Shown here piece after piece: positions 1-6,673 of a DNA stretch of 64,000 nucleotides (position 1 is the first letter of the stretch; each line of letters starts with the position of its first letter). The notes beneath the pieces are model-generated. The model was not told where the DNA came from. It was given only the letters and a program-made list of their open reading frames with translations, and did no database searches. Origin of the DNA: Comamonas kerstersii (GTDB lineage: Bacteria > Pseudomonadota > Gammaproteobacteria > Burkholderiales > Burkholderiaceae_C); assembly GCF_008801935.1 (NCBI RefSeq), contig NZ_VZOT01000007.1, positions 1 to 64,000 of the forward strand. Direction: 5' to 3'. The position numbers and the translations under genes are program-made.

Positions 1-368
1 AGCGCAATGCGCTGGGTATTCCCGCGTTTGGTCATGTGCAGTGGACGCCAGAGATGCTGGTGGCACTCGGCACAGACAGCGATGCCGCACTGGCCAAACG
101 CTGGGGCATGAGCAAAGCCAGTGTGGTGGCCAAGCGCAAGGAGCTGGGGATTGCCTGCACTTCAGAGCAGCAAGGCGGTGCATTTGACTGGACCCCTGAA
201 GCCGTAGCACTGCTGGGCACGGCATCGGACGCCAAGGTGGCTGAGCAGCTGGGCCTGAGCCGCCTGACGGTCTATAACGCGCGCATGGCGCGAGGCATTC
301 CTGCCGCCGGGCGCAGGAAGGCTGCCGCGCCCGACAGCGGGCAGCTTACTTCCCGAACTGATACGTAA
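1..368 (+). CDS. HTH-repeat protein, 5' end beyond window (left copy)
   Basis: The open frame enters the window at base 3 and stops at 366-368. It encodes two tandem copies of a roughly 60-residue unit with a W-T-P-E start, an LGT-x-SDA-x-(L/V)A core, a G-(M/L)-S-x-x-(S/T)-V turn and a terminal R-x-x-x-GI. This looks like a repeated helix-turn-helix DNA-binding module, though no named family is recognised. The stop lies 23 bp into the oppositely oriented tpsB 3' end. The downstream copy at 10179-10546 differs by one residue (Arg versus Ser). The start is outside the window, so whether this copy is intact is unknown. Confidence 0.6.
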   Translation, partial: RNALGIPAFGHVQWTPEMLVALGTDSDAALAKRWGMSKASVVAKRKELGIACTSEQQGGAFDWTPEAVALLGTASDAKVAEQLGLSRLTVYNARMARGIPAAGRRKAAAPDSGQLTSRTDT

Positions 369-616
369 GGGCCAGGCCGTATCGCAGCTTGCGCGCAGGG
401 TTTTGCGGGCTGCGGTCCCCCTGTGGCTTGGAGACGGAGAGGTCCAGGCTGTAGTAGCGCTGGTCGCCAAAGCGCACGCCCAGGCTGGTGGATCGCAAAG
501 TCTGGTCGCGATAGGCCGACTCATGGAACCAGGTGCGCGCCTCTTCAAACAGCAGGTAGGGCTCCAGCGTCTTGATCCAGCGATTGCTGGGGGAGCTGAA
601 CATGCGGTTCATTTCC
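346..616 (-). pseudogene. tpsB 3' fragment (left copy)
   Basis: This encodes the last ~90 residues of a ShlB/FhaC/HecB-type outer-membrane transporter and ends in Y-Q-F-G-K. It is identical to the end of the tpsB gene at 10524-12211. Homology stops at 616, where the frame runs into unrelated sequence, so only the C-terminal part of the beta-barrel remains. It cannot make a functional transporter alone and is a by-product of the 616-bp duplication. Confidence 0.9.
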
Positions 617-623
617 CGCTCCA
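612..623 (+). other. tRNA-Gly 3'-end-like sequence at island edge
   Basis: The 12 bases TTTCCCGCTCCA span the right edge of the left repeat. They match the end of bacterial tRNA-Gly(GCC) genes (acceptor strand plus CCA) as remembered from E. coli. Tyrosine-integrase islands often leave such a fragment as an att core. The next 260 bases up to 884 hold an ACAGAC/GTCTGT inverted repeat, a terminator, and a doubled TTTAGTCCATA motif at about 737-760, but no gene. No tRNA body is present, so this is a candidate att remnant only. Confidence 0.4.
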
Positions 624-670
624 ATTTATGATCTACAGACATCCACTTAAGTCTGTAAGTCGTTGAAAAC

Positions 671-691
671 AGGGCCGAAAGGCCCTTTTTT
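671..691 (+). terminator. Rho-independent terminator
   Basis: A GGGCC-GAAA-GGCCC hairpin is followed by a run of six T. It lies just inside the left border of the heme island and would stop rightward transcription before it reads antisense into the secretion genes. Confidence 0.75.
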
Positions 692-884
692 CATTCCAGC
701 AACGTCCACTGAAATCCACCTGTATCCGCGACTTTTTAGTCCATAATTTAGTCCATAAATACGGGTGAGCGTGGTTCCGCATTGGTGTGTCGTTTCGTCT
801 CGCGTCCGGCATGAGAAACCCTCTTCATCTCCGTTTACCCTTGGGATTCCCCGGTACCGCGCCTGGGCGCATCACCCAGGCCCC

Positions 885-2360
885 TTATCGAACCTCCGTC
901 AGCAAATGCCGGTTGAGCACCAGCACGTCTTCTTCCGAGAACCTGCCGGCGTAGAACTGCAACTTGGCGTAGGCCTGGACCCATTCCACGTAGGTGCGCA
1001 GCAAGGCCTGCCGGGCCTGGTAGGACTGGCGTTCGGCCTGCAAGGCGTCGGTGTTGGTGCGTTCCCCGCCGGCCACGCTCTTGCGCATGGCGTCCACCAG
1101 CGCCGTGGCGTCGCTCACGTTCTGGCGCAAGGTGCGTATGCGCTCGGCGCTGGTGCTGAACACGCGGTAGTACTGCTCCAGCGTGGTGATGGTGGTGCTG
1201 GCGGTGTGTTCGAGTTCGTAGCGCGCCTGTTCCAGCCGGTTGTAGGCCTGGCGCGTGCTGTAGTAGCTGGAGCCGCCGCTGAACAGCGGGATGGTGACCT
1301 GCAGACCGATGGTGTTGGTCTTGTAGTCCCGGCCGCGGTTGTTGGCGGTGTCCGAAACGATGCGCTCATGCGCCGCGTACAGCGACACGCGCGGCATGAA
1401 CTGGCCCTTCTCGCGCTCCACCGTGAGGTCGTTGTAGCGCACCGCCAGGCGCGCGGCCTGAACCTCCGGGTTCTGCTCGCGGGAATCGGCCAGCAGCCGC
1501 TCCAGCTCGCCGTCCGGCAGCGGCGCAAGCATGGCCTGCTGATCGATGGCCAGCAGTTCGCCGGCGTGAACCGGCTGCCCCAGCAGCGCGGACAATTCGC
1601 GCAGCCGATCCGCCAGGTCGTTCTCGTAGCCCACCAGCTCCGACTGCGTGGCGCTCACCTGGCTGCGGGTTTCCAGGATGTCGATGCGCGTGCCTTCGCC
1701 TTGGGCCATCATGCGTTCGTTGCCGCGCAGCATGTCCTGGTACGCCCGCAACTGGTGCCGGGCCAGATCCAGCGAATCGCGCGCCAGCAGCGCGTTCAGA
1801 TAGGCATCGATCAGCGCCACGGCCTGTTGCTGCAGTTGCAGCCGGTACTGCACCTCGGCGTACTCGGCCTGGGTCTTGCCCATGCGATAGGTGCTGATGG
1901 CGGAATAGTCGAACAACGTCTGTTCGATGGTCAGGCCCGCACGGCGGCCGAAGTAGCGGTAGTCGACGCTCTGCTGTCCGGCCGTCGTGCTGTCGTAATA
2001 CTCGGTCTGGTTGGTGCGGTTGCGCAGGTAGTTGATCGAGGCTTGTGGCAACAAGGCGGCACGGGCAATGTTGCCGCTATCCCGCCCAGCGTCACGGGCC
2101 GCGCGGGCACTCAACACCTGCGGGTCGTTGAGCAGCATGCGCTCGTAAGCCTGAACCAGATCGAGCGATGGCGATTGGCTGGCCAAGGCGGTTGAGGCCT
2201 GCCCAACCCCTTGCGGTGGTGATGCCATTTGCAATTGATGCAAAGGCGAAACCGTAGCGGGTGTGGCCTGGGCCAATACCGTGGGCATGCCATCGACGTA
2301 CAGATAGAAAGCCAGAGGCGCGACAATGATCAGCTTGAATGTGTGGCTGCGGCTCATCAT
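885..2360 (-). CDS. hasF: TolC-family outer-membrane channel of the hemophore type I secretion system
   Basis: This 491-residue TolC/PrtF/HasF-type protein forms the outer-membrane exit duct for the type I exporter encoded just upstream. It has an N-terminal hydrophobic segment followed by Ala-Gln typical of a signal peptide, then two long alpha-helical TolC repeats with the usual L-x-x-A-Y-x-x-x-L-x-x-x-P beginning. Its ATG overlaps the TGA of the adaptor gene (ATGA), so translation is coupled. It is the last gene of the has operon; a GC-rich hairpin at about 860-880 follows the stop without a clear U-run. The family is secure. The specific partner is inferred from the operon. Confidence 0.9.
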   Translation of the reverse strand: MMSRSHTFKLIIVAPLAFYLYVDGMPTVLAQATPATVSPLHQLQMASPPQGVGQASTALASQSPSLDLVQAYERMLLNDPQVLSARAARDAGRDSGNIARAALLPQASINYLRNRTNQTEYYDSTTAGQQSVDYRYFGRRAGLTIEQTLFDYSAISTYRMGKTQAEYAEVQYRLQLQQQAVALIDAYLNALLARDSLDLARHQLRAYQDMLRGNERMMAQGEGTRIDILETRSQVSATQSELVGYENDLADRLRELSALLGQPVHAGELLAIDQQAMLAPLPDGELERLLADSREQNPEVQAARLAVRYNDLTVEREKGQFMPRVSLYAAHERIVSDTANNRGRDYKTNTIGLQVTIPLFSGGSSYYSTRQAYNRLEQARYELEHTASTTITTLEQYYRVFSTSAERIRTLRQNVSDATALVDAMRKSVAGGERTNTDALQAERQSYQARQALLRTYVEWVQAYAKLQFYAGRFSEEDVLVLNRHLLTEVR

Positions 2361-3718
2361 TCCTCCGTCAGTGCCAGGCGAGCACGGTCGCGCAGCGGCT
2401 TGAGCAGGTAGCTTATCAAGGTGCGTTCGCCGGTCTTGACGAAAGCCGTCACCGGCATGCCCGGCTGCAACTGCAAGCCCGGCTGCACCTCGCGGCCCTT
2501 CAGGTCATCCACCGCGATCTCGACGTGGTAGTAGGGCATGCCCTGTTCGTCTTCCAGGCGGTCGGCGGAAACGGTCTTGACCGTGCCCGGCAGCTTGGGC
2601 GTGGAGGCGCGGTTGAAGGCCATGAACTCCAGCTCCACCGGCTGGCCGGCCTGCACCTTGTCCACTTCCTGCACCGGCAGGCGGCCTTCCACCAGCAAGG
2701 GCTGGTCCAGCGGCACGATGTCCATCAGCTTGTCGCCTGCGCTGACCACGCCGCCCTGGGTAAAGACCGCCAGGCCCGCCACGATGCCCTCGGTGGGGGC
2801 GACGATCTGCATGTTGTTCACTTCGTACTGCGCGCTGTCCAGGCGCGACCCAAGGTCGGCGGTGCGTGTGCGGGTTTCGGCCAGGGCCGTGCGCAGTTCC
2901 TTCTGGTAATCCTCACGCTGCTGAATCAGGCGCAGCTGGTACTCCTGCACCTGGCCCTGCAACTGCGCCAGGCGGCCCTGGTCATCGGCCACGGAACCGG
3001 CCAGTTGCAGGTATTGGCGTTCGGACTCCAGCAGGCGGTTGCGTGCCAGCAGGCCGTCATCGGCCAAGGAACGCTGCCCGGCCAGTTGATGCTCAAAGGT
3101 CTCGCGCTGGCTGCGGCGCGACTGCAGGATGCGTTGCAGGCTGTCGCTTTGCTCGCGCAGGCCGCGCAACGTGGCTTCCAGGCCGCCCAGGGTAGCCTGC
3201 TGGGCACTGCGGCGGCTGTCGAACAACTGCCGCTGCGCCTGGATGATCTCCGCGGCCTGCAAGTTGCCCTCGCGCTCGGCTTGCAGCAGGCGTTCATCGA
3301 AGCGGATGTCGTTCAGGCCGTCCCGCTCCGCCATCAGGCGGTTTTCCGTCGCCAGGCTGCTGAGAAACTGGAACTGCAAGGAATCCAGTTGGTTGCTTGC
3401 CACGTTCGGCTCCAGCACTACCAGCACCTGGCCTTCCTGCACCCGCTGGCCCTCAGTGACCAGAATCCGTTGCACCTTGCCGCCGCTGATGGGCTGCACC
3501 GCCTTGCGGTTGCCGCTGACCACCACCTTGGCATCGACTGGCACACCGGCATCAAGTGGTGCCAGCATGGCCCAGCCCAGAAAACCCACTACACCGACCA
3601 GAACGATCAGCCAGCCCAGCCGCACATAGTGGCGGTCATCCACCGACAGCAGATCATCCTTGGGGTCGATCAGGTCGGCATCCAGTGAAGAGGCGTCCAT
3701 ATTCATCGTCGTGCTCAT
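2357..3718 (-). CDS. hasE: HlyD-family periplasmic adaptor of the hemophore exporter
   Basis: This 453-residue membrane-fusion protein has a short cytoplasmic N-terminus, one transmembrane helix near residues 40-60, a lipoyl/barrel half followed by a long coiled coil, and a second beta-barrel domain (D-x-L-V-E-G-R-L and the 'PGMPVTAFVKTGERT' region). It bridges the ABC permease in the inner membrane to the TolC-type channel. The open frame extends far upstream, but ATG 3718 is chosen. It is preceded by a strong AGGAGGG site and overlaps the ATPase stop by 4 bases. The same 4-base overlap occurs with hasF, giving a tightly coupled hasDEF set. Confidence 0.92.
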   Translation of the reverse strand: MSTTMNMDASSLDADLIDPKDDLLSVDDRHYVRLGWLIVLVGVVGFLGWAMLAPLDAGVPVDAKVVVSGNRKAVQPISGGKVQRILVTEGQRVQEGQVLVVLEPNVASNQLDSLQFQFLSSLATENRLMAERDGLNDIRFDERLLQAEREGNLQAAEIIQAQRQLFDSRRSAQQATLGGLEATLRGLREQSDSLQRILQSRRSQRETFEHQLAGQRSLADDGLLARNRLLESERQYLQLAGSVADDQGRLAQLQGQVQEYQLRLIQQREDYQKELRTALAETRTRTADLGSRLDSAQYEVNNMQIVAPTEGIVAGLAVFTQGGVVSAGDKLMDIVPLDQPLLVEGRLPVQEVDKVQAGQPVELEFMAFNRASTPKLPGTVKTVSADRLEDEQGMPYYHVEIAVDDLKGREVQPGLQLQPGMPVTAFVKTGERTLISYLLKPLRDRARLALTEE

Positions 3719-5517
3719 GCTCCCTCCTTGCGTTGCGCAAAGTTCATCGCGGCCCCATAGGTGGGAATGGGCATGACCCGTTGCTGTGGTTGGGGTTGCC
3801 CGGACGTTGGCCTTGGCTGGGCACCGCGTTGCATGCGCTGCATCACCTCGGCCATTGGGCCGAAGTCGGCCTGGGCACCGGCGTGCAGGATCAGCAGCTT
3901 GTCGGCCTGCTTGAGGATGTTGGGCTTGTGGGTGATCAGCACCAGCGTGATGCCGGCCTGCTTGATACGGCCGATGGCCTCGGCCAGCATGGCGTCGCCG
4001 GCTTCGTCCAGATTGGCGTTGGGTTCGTCCAGCACCACCAGGCACGGCTCGCCATACAGCGCACGGGCCAGGCCCACGCGCTGGCGTTGGCCGCCGGACA
4101 GGCCCATGCCGTTTTCGCCCAGGCGGGTCTGGTAGCCCTCGGGCAGTTGCAGGATCAGCTCATGCACGCCGGCCATCTGCGCGGCGGCGATCACCTTGGC
4201 CTCATTCACCTCACCGAAGCGGGCGATGTTCTCGGCCACGGTACCGGCGAACAACTGCACGTCCTGCGGCAGGTAGCCAATCAGCGCACCCAGCGCTTCT
4301 GGCCGCCATTGGTCGAGCGGGGCGCTGTCCAGCCGCACCTTGCCGCGCAGCGGCGGCCAGGCGTTGACCAGGCAGCGCGCCAGCGTGGTCTTGCCCGCGC
4401 CCGAGGGGCCAATCACCACCAGGGTCTCGCCAGCGGCCAGCTTGAAGTTGATGCCGTGCAGCACCGGCTGTGTCTGGCTGGGCGGGGCGGCCAGCAACTG
4501 CTCCACCGCCAGGTGGCCGGCGGGCCGGGGAAAGTCCATGCCCTTGGCCAGCGGCGGGAACTCCTCCAGCAACTGGCTCAGGCGCCGCTCGGCTTCCTTC
4601 ACCTGCGTCCATTGACGGGATGCGCCAATGATCTGGTCGATGGGCGCCAGGGCGCGGCCCAGCAGGATGGAGCCGGCAATCATCATGCCCGCCGTCATCT
4701 GGTGTTCCAGCACCAGCCAGGCCCCCAGGCCCAGGGCCAGCGACTGCACCGCCATGCGCAGCGCCTTGTTCCAGCCCTGAATTTTTGCCATGCGGGCACT
4801 GGCCAGGTTCTGCTCGCGCACGTAGGCCAGGTGCTGCTCGGCCCAGCGGCGGCGCAGGTTGGCCAGCATGCCCATACCGGCAATCACCTCGGCATTGCGC
4901 AGGTTGGCCCCGGCATCGCGGCGGGAATTGATCGCCAGTTCCCCTGCTTTTTTCAGGTGCGGGCGGCTGACCCGTTCGTTGATCCAGCCCACCAGCATCA
5001 AGAGCGCCGTGCCGCCCAGGGCGAACCAGCCCAGCGCCGGGTGGAAATAGAACATCACCAGCACATACACCGGGAACCACGGCGCATCGAACAGCGCGAA
5101 TAGTGACTGGCCGGTGGCAAATTGGCGCAATTGCTGGAGATCGTCCAGTGGCTGGGCGGCATTGAGCTTGCCGGTCTTGAGGTTGGCGCTGAAGGCGGCA
5201 TCGTAGATGCGCGGCGACAGCTTGCGGTCAAAGCCCGTGCCCAGGCGCAGCACGACCAGTGAGCGCACCCATTCCAGCCCGCCCATGAAGGCATACATGC
5301 CCAGTAGCATGACCGTGAGCATCAGCAGCGTCATTTCGTTGCCGGAGGCCAGTACCCGGTCATACACTTGCAGCATGTACAGCGCCGGGGCCAGCATCAG
5401 GATATTGATGACGCCCGAGAACACGCCAATGTGTACGAAACTGCGCTTGTAGGTCAGCAGAGCACCGGCCAATTCGCCGCGCGCACCCCCTGCCGGCCGG
5501 GATTTGCCTGCCGTCAT
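3715..5517 (-). CDS. hasD: Type I secretion ABC transporter (permease-ATPase)
   Basis: This 600-residue AprD/PrtD/HasD-type exporter has an N-terminal membrane domain with about six hydrophobic helices and no C39 peptidase domain, then a nucleotide-binding domain. Visible motifs are Walker A GPSGAGKTT, signature LSGGQRQR, Walker B VVLDEPNANLD and the switch His in LITHKPN. It powers one-step export of a substrate with an uncleaved C-terminal signal, here presumably the adjacent HasA-like protein. ATG 5517 (MTAGKSRP) is preferred over an upstream in-frame start because the latter codes into the intergenic hairpin region. A Pro/Gln-rich tail follows the ATPase domain. Confidence 0.92.
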   Translation of the reverse strand: MTAGKSRPAGGARGELAGALLTYKRSFVHIGVFSGVINILMLAPALYMLQVYDRVLASGNEMTLLMLTVMLLGMYAFMGGLEWVRSLVVLRLGTGFDRKLSPRIYDAAFSANLKTGKLNAAQPLDDLQQLRQFATGQSLFALFDAPWFPVYVLVMFYFHPALGWFALGGTALLMLVGWINERVSRPHLKKAGELAINSRRDAGANLRNAEVIAGMGMLANLRRRWAEQHLAYVREQNLASARMAKIQGWNKALRMAVQSLALGLGAWLVLEHQMTAGMMIAGSILLGRALAPIDQIIGASRQWTQVKEAERRLSQLLEEFPPLAKGMDFPRPAGHLAVEQLLAAPPSQTQPVLHGINFKLAAGETLVVIGPSGAGKTTLARCLVNAWPPLRGKVRLDSAPLDQWRPEALGALIGYLPQDVQLFAGTVAENIARFGEVNEAKVIAAAQMAGVHELILQLPEGYQTRLGENGMGLSGGQRQRVGLARALYGEPCLVVLDEPNANLDEAGDAMLAEAIGRIKQAGITLVLITHKPNILKQADKLLILHAGAQADFGPMAEVMQRMQRGAQPRPTSGQPQPQQRVMPIPTYGAAMNFAQRKEGA

Positions 5518-5540
5518 CACATCACCAGCCCTTTTTACGG

Positions 5541-5577
5541 AAAAAAGAATCCCCCTCCCCACAAAGGCGGGGAAGCC
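5541..5577 (-). terminator. Weak intrinsic terminator/attenuator between hasA and hasD
   Basis: On the minus strand a CTTCCCC/GGGGAGG hairpin is followed, after a few bases, by six T. Two further stem-loops (CCTGG/CCAGG near 5650-5680 and CTGCAA/TTGCAG near 5585-5607) lie in the same 250-base gap. Partial termination here would make secreted hemophore mRNA exceed exporter mRNA, as is known for has operons. The separation of stem and T-run makes it a weak site. Confidence 0.45.
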
Positions 5578-5764
5578 GAAAAGTTGCCTGCAAGTTGCTT
5601 TTGCAGGTTTTCCCGCAAACCGCTAGAATTGACGGCTTCCGGAAAACGGAGCCTGGCCAAAACGCACCAGGCCCCGGTACTGCCCCGGTCGGGCGGTGGC
5701 TCTTCCCGTCAGAAAATCACCACCGTCTTTCCGGTAGACCTCCATGCATTTCTGGAATGGCTGC

Positions 5765-6595
5765 TTACGCGGCCAGCAGGAGGTCGCTTTCGACTTCTGC
5801 GAACGCAGTCGACGCCTCGACCGAGGAGAGGCTGCTCGGTGCGGTAGCGTAGTAGTCGAACGACACGCTGCTGCCGTTGGCACTCAAGTAGCTGTTGATG
5901 ACGCTGATGTCGCTTGCGCTGGTGATTGCGCCACCGGAGAAACCACTCAGGTATGCATCCAGTACATACTCGAAAGTCGAGGTGGCAGCCGCCGCTTCAT
6001 CGAACGTCAAGTCGTAGATGATGGCGGAGTTCAGCGTGACCTTGTCGTAGTACTGCGGGTAGCTGAAGAGGTTTTGATTGCCAGCATTCACCGTGATCTG
6101 CGCATTACCGTCTGCGACGCCGAAGGTGTTGAGCGCCACGTAGTCAACAACCACGTTGAAGTTGTTTACCACCAACAGCGGTTCAGCGGTGTCGAATGCG
6201 GTCAGCGTAGCCTGTGCCGGAGAGTAACCGCCATCGGCGGCGTAACCCAGCTTCAGGGTATTCAGGCTACCGCTGGTCTCGAAACTGTACTTTCCGCCCC
6301 CTGCATTCACCGTATCCCACGAAAAGCCATTCGTGGATTCCAGCACGAACTTGGAACCGAAGGCACCAGCACCGACGGAATCCAGCCCTTGCCCCGCATA
6401 TACCTTGAAATCGTAGATTTCATACGGGAGGCTGCTATTGGGAACGTAGATGCTGTTGGGCTCTCCCGCTCCGCCGGTGTGGTAGTCATTCGCCACCGTC
6501 AGAATGGAGCCAATGCTTTTCGTGGCATTGGGGCCGGTCTGGTTACTGTTGTCATAGTCACCCAACCACGCAGTGACATTGCTTTTCAAAGACAT
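5765..6595 (-). CDS. hasA: HasA-like secreted hemophore candidate
   Basis: This 276-residue protein has no Sec signal, many Gly, Ser, Asn and Tyr, and almost no basic residues. It ends in E-S-D-L-L-L-A-A, very like the 'ELLAA'-type C-terminal secretion signal of HasA. It lies between a TonB-dependent receptor and a HasDEF-type exporter, the standard has layout, so the inferred role is to be exported, capture heme outside the cell and hand it to the receptor. Characterised HasA proteins are about 190-205 residues, so this one is some 70 longer. The axial heme ligands cannot be assigned from the sequence alone. A different T1SS substrate is the main alternative. Confidence 0.7.
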   Translation of the reverse strand: MSLKSNVTAWLGDYDNSNQTGPNATKSIGSILTVANDYHTGGAGEPNSIYVPNSSLPYEIYDFKVYAGQGLDSVGAGAFGSKFVLESTNGFSWDTVNAGGGKYSFETSGSLNTLKLGYAADGGYSPAQATLTAFDTAEPLLVVNNFNVVVDYVALNTFGVADGNAQITVNAGNQNLFSYPQYYDKVTLNSAIIYDLTFDEAAAATSTFEYVLDAYLSGFSGGAITSASDISVINSYLSANGSSVSFDYYATAPSSLSSVEASTAFAEVESDLLLAA

Positions 6596-6673
6596 GATGT
6601 CTTCTCCTTTTCACAAGCCGGTCGCCACACCGGCGAAATATGCTCTGGTCACCATGACCAAAGCGGCAAACCG

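Larger units (their letters stand above)
1..616. repeat. 616-bp direct repeat, left copy
   Basis: Aligned by eye, bases 1-616 match 10179-10794 with one mismatch seen (G at 317 versus C at 10495, changing Arg to Ser in the HTH-repeat protein). Identity ends at 617. The copy carries the 3' part of the HTH-repeat gene and the 3' part of tpsB. The two copies bracket the whole heme-uptake island in the same orientation. Whether the repeat extends left of the window cannot be seen. Confidence 0.95.

Noticed and set aside
765-2195. Long plus-strand open frame of 476 codons
   Set aside because: It is antisense to the TolC-type gene, rich in Gln/Leu/His/Arg as expected for a high-GC shadow, with no motif.
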